This document shows, piece by piece, positions 18,555-25,628 of a DNA stretch of 64,000 nt. The notes beneath the pieces were generated by a model. The model did no database searches, was not told the origin of the DNA, and saw only the letters and a list, made by a program, of their open reading frames with translations. Origin of the DNA: JAVBRU01 sp031547595 (lineage in GTDB: Bacteria; Bacillota; Clostridia; Christensenellales; Aristaeellaceae); assembly GCA_031547595.1 (NCBI GenBank), contig JAVBRU010000052.1, positions 66,063 to 130,062 on the forward strand, read 5' to 3'. The first letter of the stretch is position 1. Each line of letters starts with the position of its first letter. The position numbers were made by a program, and so were the translations under genes.

Positions 18555-19556
18555 ATGAAAAAGAAGCAAACATTTCGCCGCTCCATGACAGGCAAAGAAC
18601 GCGTGCGCAGCTACGCCCGCACCGGCACCTCCTTATTGTATAAGACACTTCGGATGGTGTTGCTGATCACGATGAGCTTTGTTGTGATTTATCCGCTGCT
18701 CTACATACTCTCCAACGCCTTCAAGCCCTATATGCAGACCTACGACCCCTCCGTGATCTGGATCCCCAAATCCTTCACGATGGAAAACATCAAGGATGCA
18801 TATGAGATCCTGGACATGAGCTCCGCGCTGCCCAACACTTTGCTCTCCGCTGTGCTGACCTCCTTTATCCAGGTGGGCATGTGCATGCTGGTGGGCTATG
18901 GGTTCGCCAGGTTCAAGTTCAAGGGGCGCGGCGTGCTGTTTGCGCTGGTCATCCTCACGATGATCGTGCCGCAGCAGACGATCTCCACCTCGCTGTATTC
19001 CACCTTCCAGCATTTTGACCCGCTGGGCCTGGCCTCGCTGGTGCGCTGGATCACCGGGAATCCCAATTTGGATTGGAACCTGATTGATACCTACGGGGCG
19101 TTCTGGCTGCCCGCCCTGCTGGGCATGGGGCTTCGCAGCGGCCTGTATATCTTCATCTACCGGCAGTTCTTCCAAAGCATGCCGCACGAATTGGAGGAGG
19201 CGGCAGAGATCGACGGCTGCTCCCCGGTGGGCACGTTCTTCCGTGTGATGCTGCCCAACGCCGGCACCGTGATGCTGACCGTTGTGCTCTTTGCCCTGGT
19301 GTGGAACTGGAACGACTATTACACCCCCGCCATGTTCATGAAAAACCATAACACCATGGCAACCGCGATGGCGCAGTTCCAGGCCAATCTGCAAAATCTC
19401 AGCACCATCGGCGGCAACTATACAGATAAAGCAGTGATTGCCACACGCATGCAGGCGGCCTGCCTGCTCACCATCGCGCCGCTGCTGATCCTCTACGCGT
19501 TCACCCAGAAGTATTTCATCGAGTCTGTGGAGCGCACCGGCCTGACCGGCCTATAA
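18555..19556 (+). CDS. Sugar ABC transporter permease, MalG type (second pair)
   Basis: This is a 333-residue permease. The ATG at 18555 is chosen because GGAGGG sits 8 bases upstream; an alternative start inside the previous gene would add 17 residues of unlikely sequence. The protein has an arginine/lysine-rich N-terminal tail and six helices (MVLLITMSFVVIYPLLYIL first). The EAA loop reads LEEAAEIDGCSPVGTFFRVM. It completes the second permease pair, and the binding protein that follows 67 bases later is its likely partner. Confidence 0.92.
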   Translation: MKKKQTFRRSMTGKERVRSYARTGTSLLYKTLRMVLLITMSFVVIYPLLYILSNAFKPYMQTYDPSVIWIPKSFTMENIKDAYEILDMSSALPNTLLSAVLTSFIQVGMCMLVGYGFARFKFKGRGVLFALVILTMIVPQQTISTSLYSTFQHFDPLGLASLVRWITGNPNLDWNLIDTYGAFWLPALLGMGLRSGLYIFIYRQFFQSMPHELEEAAEIDGCSPVGTFFRVMLPNAGTVMLTVVLFALVWNWNDYYTPAMFMKNHNTMATAMAQFQANLQNLSTIGGNYTDKAVIATRMQAACLLTIAPLLILYAFTQKYFIESVERTGLTGL

Positions 19557-19623
19557 TATAACGGTTCTGAAGGCTACTTGCCTGAAAGATAGAACGAAAA
19601 TTTGAAAAAGGAGTGTACGACCC

Positions 19624-20892
19624 ATGAAGAAAATGCTCTCTCTGCTGGTGGTGCTGGCGCTGTTCGTGGCGCTGCTGCCCACCTTCGCCCTGGCCGAAGA
19701 CACCCTCGAGAACCCCAACCTCAAAATCGTGTTCTGGATGAGCTACAGCGGCTACGTCAACCAACGCGCACGCAACGCATCTGTATTCGAAGCATCCCTG
19801 GAGGCCAAGAAGGCCTTTGAGGAAAAGTATGGTGGCAAAGTCGAAATCATTGGCGTCACCTGGGACCAACAACTGCAAAAATGCATCGATATGCAGACCG
19901 CGGGCGATGCGCCCGATCTCGTATTGATGTATGAGAGCGTTTTCCACAGTGCCGTGCTGCAGGGCATCATCCAGAACATCGATGGATACGTGACTGATGC
20001 AGATTACAGCTACTACCCCATCGCCAAAGAAAACTACATGTGGAACGGCAGCCACTATGCTGTGCCGATCAAGCCCTACTTCAAACACATCACCTTCAAC
20101 CGCACCCTGTTTGAGTATGAAGGCCTGGAAGCGCCCGACGAACTGTATGCCAAGGGCGAATGGACCTTTGAGAAGTTTGTGGAAGTCGGCCGCGCGCTGA
20201 CGCAGGACACCGATGGCGACGGCGAGATCGACCAGTGGGGTTTCAGCGGCTACGGCGACAGCCTGGGCCACTTCCTGATTGCCAACCATGGCGCCCTGAT
20301 CAACCTCGATCAGGCCAATGGCAAAGCCACCTCCGGCCTCAAGGATGCCGAAACCCAGGAAGCCCTCACATGGCTTGGCCAGATGATCAGCAATGCCAAC
20401 CCCATGTGGATGACGGAAGACAATGAAATGTTCTTCTATTTTGACAACAACTCCCTGGCTATGATCGTGGGCAAGGAAATCCAGGACGCCTGGGAGCTTC
20501 CCTTTGATGTGGGCCTTGTGCCTTATCCCGCCGGCCCCAGCGGCAGCGTGGATGAAGTGTACGTGTACAGCCAGTGCTGGGCCGTGCCCACCGGCGCCAA
20601 GAACCCCGAAGGCGCGATTGCGTACATCCGCATGATCAACGAAATCCAGCAGGAAGAGGGCAACCAGCGCGAGCGCGAACGCTATGGCAAAGCGCCCGAT
20701 GGTTCCGATATGTATGACCTGATCTATGACGGACACACCCTTATCACCAAGTACGACAAATCCATTGCCGGCGTCTTTGATATCATGGCCGCCATCAGCA
20801 ACTATCTGGGCGATGGCATGCCCGCATCCACCATCGTGGAACGCATGGACCCCGTCATCCAGGCCGAGATTGAAAAGACCTTTGGCAAATAA
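19624..20892 (+). CDS. Sugar ABC transporter solute-binding protein
   Basis: This is a 422-residue exported family-1 binding protein of normal size. The signal peptide is MKKMLSLLVVLALFVALLPTFALA, with AMA-type cleavage and no lipobox cysteine. The mature protein shows the usual binding-protein pattern: NLKIVFWMSYSGY, a GDAPDLVLMYES hinge segment, and an EF-hand-like DTDGDGEIDQWGF insertion that often binds calcium in this family. The gene closes the operon, being followed within 10 bases by a strong intrinsic terminator. How it is held at the cell surface without a lipid anchor is not evident. Confidence 0.92.
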   Translation: MKKMLSLLVVLALFVALLPTFALAEDTLENPNLKIVFWMSYSGYVNQRARNASVFEASLEAKKAFEEKYGGKVEIIGVTWDQQLQKCIDMQTAGDAPDLVLMYESVFHSAVLQGIIQNIDGYVTDADYSYYPIAKENYMWNGSHYAVPIKPYFKHITFNRTLFEYEGLEAPDELYAKGEWTFEKFVEVGRALTQDTDGDGEIDQWGFSGYGDSLGHFLIANHGALINLDQANGKATSGLKDAETQEALTWLGQMISNANPMWMTEDNEMFFYFDNNSLAMIVGKEIQDAWELPFDVGLVPYPAGPSGSVDEVYVYSQCWAVPTGAKNPEGAIAYIRMINEIQQEEGNQRERERYGKAPDGSDMYDLIYDGHTLITKYDKSIAGVFDIMAAISNYLGDGMPASTIVERMDPVIQAEIEKTFGK

Positions 20893-20901
20893 GCAATAAA
20901 A

Positions 20902-20937
20902 GGGGCAGAGGGCGTATGCCCTCTGCCCCTCTTTTTT
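20902..20937 (+). terminator. Intrinsic terminator of the 8.6-20.9 kb operon
   Basis: A perfect 12-base stem (GGGGCAGAGGGC, 20902-20913, with 20918-20929), a GTAT loop and a following TCTTTTTT tract form a classical rho-independent terminator just after the binding-protein gene. Confidence 0.95.
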
Positions 20938-20946
20938 AGAGGCAAC

Positions 20947-21786
20947 ATGAAGAAAAAATTGTGGATGGATACCGACCTTGGCGGGGATGTGGATGATGCG
21001 CTGGCGCTGTCCCTCACGCTGCACAGCCCGGAGCTTGATTTGATCGGAATCAGCACGGTGTATATCGCCAACACCTGGCGCACCGGCATTGTGCGGGATA
21101 TGCTGCGCGCCTATGGCCGCGCTGATATCCCGGTGTACCTTGGCGCGGAGCGCCCGCTGCTGGGGCTGTGGGGCGATGCTGCGCCCGATCCCGCCTTGCC
21201 CAACGACGCCGTGGACGCGCTGGTGGATGCCGCACGCGCGGTGGACGAACTGTATGTGGCGGTGATTGGCCCTGCCACCAATGTGGCGCTAGCACTGCAA
21301 AAAGCGCCGGATATTGCGCGCAAGCTGCACCTGTATATCATGGGCGGCATGCTGAATATGGCGCATCCTGAATGGAACATCGTGTGCGACCCGGAGGCCG
21401 CCGAAATCCTGCTCGCAAGCGGCGCAGACATCGTGCTGGTGCCGCTGGACGTCACCGAACAGTGCCGCCTGAATAAAGAAGAATCCCTCGCGCTGGTGGA
21501 TGGCGACAGCGAGGAGATGACCTTCCTGCGCGGCGAAATGATGCGCTTTTTGACGTCCTTCAATTTTTTGCCCACTTTGCACGATCCTCTGGCCGTAGCC
21601 GCCATTGTGCGGGACGACTTCTTGACGCTCACCCCGCAGGAGGTGCACATTGAGTTGCGCGGCCAGTATACCCGCGGTGTCACCGTGCCCCGCCGGTATT
21701 CCGATACGCCTAATCTGCGCGCTGCCACTGCCGTGCATGTTCAGAACGCCATGGCGTTTATGCTGGAGAGGATACGGGAGGATTGA
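20947..21786 (+). CDS. Inosine-uridine-preferring nucleoside hydrolase family protein
   Basis: This is a 279-residue nucleoside N-ribohydrolase, which splits ribonucleosides into base and ribose in the cytoplasm. The metal-binding N-terminal cluster reads DTDLGGDVDDAL (D8, D10, D16, D17), a variant of the usual DTDPGxDDA with extra residues. YIMGGML, NIVCDPEAAEILLASG and the late THDP-like TLHDPLAVA block fit the family. The ATG lies only 9 bases after the T-tract of the terminator, with a weak GAGG ribosome-binding site, so its own promoter must lie within or upstream of the terminator, or it depends on readthrough. Confidence 0.88.
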   Translation: MKKKLWMDTDLGGDVDDALALSLTLHSPELDLIGISTVYIANTWRTGIVRDMLRAYGRADIPVYLGAERPLLGLWGDAAPDPALPNDAVDALVDAARAVDELYVAVIGPATNVALALQKAPDIARKLHLYIMGGMLNMAHPEWNIVCDPEAAEILLASGADIVLVPLDVTEQCRLNKEESLALVDGDSEEMTFLRGEMMRFLTSFNFLPTLHDPLAVAAIVRDDFLTLTPQEVHIELRGQYTRGVTVPRRYSDTPNLRAATAVHVQNAMAFMLERIRED

Positions 21787-21787
21787 C

Positions 21788-21868
21788 GGGGAAGGGAACG
21801 GGGGTTACGCTGAGGGCTACTCGCCTTCAGGCTCCTCGGCAGGGATCAGTGATCTCTGCACCTCCACT
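21788..21868 (+). repeat. Solo module A hairpin repeat
   Basis: This module A copy starts two bases after the nucleoside hydrolase stop. It has the usual two hairpins: CTGAGGGC / GCCTTCAG and GCAGGGATC / GATCTCTGC. In the second stem the GAGC/GCTC pair of other copies is replaced by GATC/GATC, a change on both arms that preserves pairing. Confidence 0.75.
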
Positions 21869-21878
21869 TCTAATAAAA

Positions 21879-21915
21879 GGACGCATGCGGCCTCTATGCC
21901 GTGTGCGTCCTTTTT
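21879..21915 (+). terminator. Intrinsic terminator after the nucleoside hydrolase
   Basis: A 13-base stem (GGACGCATGCGGC, 21879-21891, with 21898-21910, two G-T pairs), a CTCTAT loop and a TTTTT tract form a terminator. It lies behind the module A repeat, which suggests the repeat was inserted between the stop codon and the original terminator. Confidence 0.88.
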
Positions 21916-21924
21916 GCTTATAAT

Positions 21925-22086
21925 AGGGCGTGTTTCAAAACTCTTGACATGCATCTTCGGGGTCTAAAAGCACCATTTCTGCGTTGTCAAACCTTGAAAT
22001 AACGATGCTATTCCGGCGGTTTTCCGCCTTGAACTGGCGCTTTATCCTCGCGAATCTGCACGTCTCGGACTTTTGAAACACACCCT
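21925..22086. mobile_element. MITE-like element with 16-base terminal inverted repeats
   Basis: The ends AGGGCGTGTTTCAAAA (21925-21940) and TTTTGAAACACACCCT (22071-22086) are inverted repeats with 15 of 16 positions matching. AAT directly flanks both ends (21922-21924 and 22087-22089), a possible 3-base target duplication. The 162-base interior has no gene. This is the structure of a non-autonomous transposable element; no transposase is present in the window. Confidence 0.7.
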
Positions 22087-22094
22087 AATTTCAA

Positions 22095-22347
22095 CCTAAA
22101 ATGACTCAATCTCGCGTATCTTTTCATCGCCCCATCGACAATGGCCCGATAGGCCATTGCCGATGGGCTTCGGCCCTGCGGCGGCGCAAGCGCCGTCCTC
22201 GTGCCTCGGTGCGCAAGCGCACGCTGTGCCCCTCGCGTCAATTCGTCCACTTAACGTAGCTCTGCTACGTTGCCGTTCCTTGATCTTAGCGAGGGGCACA
22301 AATTGAACGCGATTTTATCGACATTTTAGATTGAGAATAGTATTAGG
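22095..22347. repeat. Second MITE-like, highly structured repeat element
   Basis: The ends CCTAAAATGACTCAATCT (22095-22112) and its imperfect inverse at 22328-22347 (AGATTGAG core) bracket about 250 bases. Inside is a nested inverted repeat GTGCCCCTCGC (22226-22236) / GCGAGGGGCAC (22289-22299) around ACGTAGC TCT GCTACGT (22254-22270), plus short hairpins such as GTGCGCAAGCGCAC. No gene is seen. Its right end overlaps the 3' end of the MutT gene. Confidence 0.55.
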
Positions 22348-22741
22348 ATAATTGCATAAAACGTTCCAGGTTATCCGCGATAATCTCCGCGTCTGCTGGG
22401 GCAAAAACATAACCTGGGATGCCCGCCGCCGTGATCCAGCGAAGCGCCTGATGCTCCATCAGCTGTGGTTCGCCGTCCTGCAACGTGGCCAGAAACAGCG
22501 TCAGATGCACCGTATACGCAGGGTAGACGTGCTGCACCGTTGTGAACATTTCGCCCACCGCCAGGGTGACCCCCAGCTCCTCTTGACATTCCCGCACCAG
22601 CGCATCCGGCCCGCTTTCGCCTTTTTCCACCTTGCCGCCGGGGAACTCCCACATCAGCCCGCAATTCTTATGCGGCGGCCGCTGGCAAATCATAAATTGC
22701 CCGTCCTGCACAATCAGCGCTGCTACTACTTCGATTGTCAT
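22343..22741 (-). CDS. MutT-like Nudix hydrolase (8-oxo-dGTP diphosphatase type)
   Basis: This is a 132-residue Nudix protein. The complete Nudix box runs from G36 to V58 (GKVEKGES, then RECQEELGV with all catalytic glutamates). The family member MutT removes 8-oxo-dGTP from the nucleotide pool. WEFPGGKVEKGE and the CQRPPHK segment fit the MutT subgroup. A GGGAGG ribosome-binding site lies in the last codons of the histidine kinase gene, whose stop is 3 bases upstream, so the gene is cotranscribed with the two-component genes. Its last codons overlap the end of a repeat element, so the C-terminus may have been altered by that insertion. Confidence 0.9.
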   Translation of the reverse strand: MTIEVVAALIVQDGQFMICQRPPHKNCGLMWEFPGGKVEKGESGPDALVRECQEELGVTLAVGEMFTTVQHVYPAYTVHLTLFLATLQDGEPQLMEHQALRWITAAGIPGYVFAPADAEIIADNLERFMQLS

Positions 22742-22744
22742 GGC

Positions 22745-24130
22745 CTAACCTCCCAATTTTGCAGGCTTATCATAGCGCGCAAAATGGGGTTCGTCAAGCT
22801 CTTTCAAGGCCGTCATGCAAAGGATGACAGATGTTTCGAACAAGTCACCCTGGGCAGTAAACAGTGCATGGCCGTAGTATTTCTGCGCAATAGCGCGGAT
22901 GGAGCTGAGCCCAATCCCTTCTCCCTCATGCTTGCGGGAGGCAAATACACCATCGCTGGCCTCAAACACGCCATCGAAACGGTTTTCCATGTTGATGGTC
23001 AGGTAATCGCCGCTAATAGCGGACAATAAACTGATACTGCGCTGTCCTGGTTTTAACCGCGCACTTGCTTCTACGGCATTTTCCAGCATGTTGCCCAGCA
23101 GCACACACAGGTCCATCGAGGATATGCCGCCGACGTTCTCCGGAATGATTAGCTGGGTGCTGGTATGCACGCTTGCTTCCGCCGCCATCGCCAGATAGTG
23201 GTTCACAATTGCATTGGCCGCATGATTTTCGCATACGCGCTCTTCTGTTTCACGCGGCAGCTGCACCTGCACCTCCGCCAGGTAGGTATTCAGCCGCTCC
23301 AAATCCCCCGCATGCGCAAAGCCGGATAGAACAGCCAGGGAATGGCGCAGATCATGCCTCGCTTTTCTGGTTTCAAGGATGCCCTCCTGCAGGCGCTCGT
23401 ACTGGTCGCGTTGCAGGTTCAGCTGCATTTCGGCATGGCGTGTACGCTCCGCCATGCGCACGCTGTCTGCAGTTTTTTGCATCATTTGAACAATCAGATA
23501 ATAGCTGATAAATGCGCCGCACGCCAGCAAAGAGTTTCCGGCGCAGAACGCCCACAGGGGAATCGTGGCCTGCTGCATATCCATGGTGCTCATTAAAAAG
23601 AAAAGGGATATAACCAGCGGCACAATCCACAGGTGGCTCCATTCAAACATATCCAGATCGCGTACCAATGGCCAAATCTTGGCTCTAAGCACAATAAAAG
23701 CGGGAATCATAAACAAAACAGCCGTGCTGCCGTGCAATAGTGCAGCACCCACACTCAAATAGGAGGGATTGGATGCCATAAACAGCCCGGCCTCGGGCAT
23801 GTAGCGGTTGAGGGCGATGGCCATCGCGCTGACAAAGCAGGCATAGCTGGCCACCACACAATATAGAAACAGCAGTTTGCCGCGCCGGATATCAATCACG
23901 CGCTGCAGCGCCATGAAACAAACCGGCAAAAATATCACCATCGCCAGGTTGAACGTCTCGTCTTCGAACAATGCGGTTATCGTGCAGACGGTTAGGATCG
24001 CAATACCGGCAAACGTCAGCAGTTTTTTGAGCGGTATTTTCAGGCGGTCGCGCACCGTAAACACCAATAAAAAGGCATAACAAACCAGCATGACCACATT
24101 GGCACCAAAGTACGCCCAATCAAAGTACAT
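22745..24130 (-). CDS. GHKL-type sensor histidine kinase (AgrC/CitA-like topology)
   Basis: This is a 461-residue membrane sensor kinase. About six hydrophobic helices occupy residues 5-215. A coiled-coil-like helix (residues 220-255) leads to the phosphoacceptor region ARHDLRHSL, with H259 the likely phosphorylated histidine. The ATPase domain has the N box LLGNMLENAVEA and the glycine-rich HEGEGIGLSSIRAIAQKY. The ATG at 24130 has a GAGGG ribosome-binding site and overlaps the response-regulator gene by 11 bases. Such kinases pair with LytTR regulators and often sense peptides, but no peptide precursor gene is seen nearby. Confidence 0.9.
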   Translation of the reverse strand: MYFDWAYFGANVVMLVCYAFLLVFTVRDRLKIPLKKLLTFAGIAILTVCTITALFEDETFNLAMVIFLPVCFMALQRVIDIRRGKLLFLYCVVASYACFVSAMAIALNRYMPEAGLFMASNPSYLSVGAALLHGSTAVLFMIPAFIVLRAKIWPLVRDLDMFEWSHLWIVPLVISLFFLMSTMDMQQATIPLWAFCAGNSLLACGAFISYYLIVQMMQKTADSVRMAERTRHAEMQLNLQRDQYERLQEGILETRKARHDLRHSLAVLSGFAHAGDLERLNTYLAEVQVQLPRETEERVCENHAANAIVNHYLAMAAEASVHTSTQLIIPENVGGISSMDLCVLLGNMLENAVEASARLKPGQRSISLLSAISGDYLTINMENRFDGVFEASDGVFASRKHEGEGIGLSSIRAIAQKYYGHALFTAQGDLFETSVILCMTALKELDEPHFARYDKPAKLGG

Positions 24131-24857
24131 CCGAAATCCCTCTTTTTGCGCGGTCCACAAGGCTGCTAAAGTACATTTCGCGGAATCGCTCCTGCTCGTT
24201 CTGACGAATATACACAGTATCGCCGTTTTGCATTACAAAGTCGTTGCTCACGGAGCGCACATGTTCAAAATTGACAATATAACTGCGGTGGCAGCGGCAA
24301 AAAGGCGGGTAGGGCAGCATGCTCTCCAATTGGCTGATGCTGATCCACGCATGGACAACGCCATCCCGTGTGTGCAGGGCACTGCTTTTGTTCTCGGCTT
24401 CCACATAATAAATATCCGATAGCAGGATGTCTACCGGCCTTCGATCCACCATCAGCGTCACAAACCGGCGCCCCTCGCGCTGCTTGATAAAGCGCCGCCA
24501 TACCTCGCTCAGCTCGTCCTGTAAGACAGGCTTGATCAGATAATGCATCGCCTGCACCTGATAGCCTTCCAAGGCAAGCTCCGGGCTGCAGGTGGTAAAC
24601 ACGATGGGGAGATCAGGCTCCGCCGTGCGCACCTTGCGGGCGACCTGCATGCCACTGAGCTCTCCCATAAAAATGTCCAAAAACAAAATATCATACCGCT
24701 GCGGATCATAACCTGCCAAGAACTCTTCCCCGGATGCAAATTCTGCTATTTGCGGGGGAATGGGCGAGCCTTTCAGGCTTTCCAGCAGGGCTTCAACCAA
24801 CTGAGTGCGCTCATTCGCGCAATCTTCCAGTATGGCAATGCTCAGATGCTCACTCAA
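24120..24857 (-). CDS. LytTR-family response regulator
   Basis: This is a 245-residue cytoplasmic regulator. Residues 1-125 are a receiver domain with acidic pocket E11/D12 (ILEDCAN), phosphoacceptor D61 in LFLDIFM and conserved K109 region (YLIKPV). Residues 140-240 are a LytTR DNA-binding domain (LLSDIYYVEAENKSSALHTR, FCRCHRSYIVNFEHV). The kinase gene follows with an 11-base overlap. Its target genes are not evident in the window. Confidence 0.92.
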   Translation of the reverse strand: MSEHLSIAILEDCANERTQLVEALLESLKGSPIPPQIAEFASGEEFLAGYDPQRYDILFLDIFMGELSGMQVARKVRTAEPDLPIVFTTCSPELALEGYQVQAMHYLIKPVLQDELSEVWRRFIKQREGRRFVTLMVDRRPVDILLSDIYYVEAENKSSALHTRDGVVHAWISISQLESMLPYPPFCRCHRSYIVNFEHVRSVSNDFVMQNGDTVYIRQNEQERFREMYFSSLVDRAKRGISDVL

Positions 24858-24947
24858 AATGCAAACCCCTTTACAAACTGGATTATTCTATCATAATGAC
24901 ATATATCGTGGTTTTTTGCAAGCACAATTTACAGCACGCAGAATGCC

Positions 24948-24974
24948 AAAAAAAGCCCCGCGTTGCCGCAAGGC
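24948..24974 (-). terminator. Intrinsic terminator of the flavin-fold protein gene
   Basis: On the minus strand an 8-base stem (GCCTTGCG with CGCGGGGC, two G-T pairs), a GCAA loop and a seven-T tract follow the stop at 24993 by about 19 bases. Confidence 0.8.
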
Positions 24975-24992
24975 CGTTGATAGCAGTTTTGC

Positions 24993-25424
24993 TTACAGTG
25001 TGCCCCTGATGTTCCCTTCCACTTCGCTCAGCAGCAGGCTATACCGCTGCGTGTTAAACCGCAGCACGCAAAAGCCAGGGTCTTCCGGGCCGGAGAAGTA
25101 ATAGCTCATGCCCTTATACCACATTTCCTGCTTGGTGGGCAGGTTGGTCAGCACTTCCAGGGTGCCCACCAAAGTGATGTTGTACAGCGGGTTGTCCGAG
25201 TTGAAACAGATGCTGGCGCGGTTGCAGGCACAGGCGCGTCTCGCCCAGTTGCTCTCAACACCGCTGCAGAAGGTGACCCACCTGATGCCGTCCGCTTTGG
25301 AAACAGAGATGGTGGCGGCGGTGGGATAGCCATCGCTGTCCATCAGCGCCAATGTGCAGTATCCTTTGTTTCCGGTCTTTGCGGCAATGATCTCCGCTGC
25401 CTTCAAAATAGCTGTTTGCTCCAT
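24993..25424 (-). CDS. Pyridoxamine 5'-phosphate oxidase-family flavin-binding protein
   Basis: This is a 143-residue split-barrel protein of the PNPOx-like family, which bind FMN or related cofactors. The N-terminus KTGNKGYCTLALMDSDGYPTAATI and the segment ITLVGTLEVLTN are characteristic. The ATG at 25424 is chosen for its AAGGAG ribosome-binding site; an upstream frame extension lacks one. The specific substrate is unknown, and many members of this family act as general stress or flavin-reducing proteins. The gene stands alone between terminators. Confidence 0.85.
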   Translation of the reverse strand: MEQTAILKAAEIIAAKTGNKGYCTLALMDSDGYPTAATISVSKADGIRWVTFCSGVESNWARRACACNRASICFNSDNPLYNITLVGTLEVLTNLPTKQEMWYKGMSYYFSGPEDPGFCVLRFNTQRYSLLLSEVEGNIRGTL

Positions 25425-25561
25425 GGTTTGTGCTCCTTTTTGATAATATATACAAGATAGCATAAGGAACAAGACAGCTGTGTGTCAGGTTTCTTCAACA
25501 ACCCGCGAAGATTACTGCGTATGCACCATGCTTTATATTACAAATGGCAGGCTTCATAGAA

Positions 25562-25606
25562 CAAAAAAGGCATGGGCCGGAAATGCGTTCATTCCCCAGC
25601 CCATGC
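25562..25606 (-). terminator. Intrinsic terminator of the anchored surface protein gene
   Basis: On the minus strand GCATGGGC...GGGAATG pairs with CATTTCC...GCCCATGC around an AACG-type loop, then a TTTTTTG tract follows. It sits 20 bases beyond the stop at 25629. Confidence 0.8.
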
Positions 25607-25628
25607 GTTTTCATATCCCTAAAAATAC

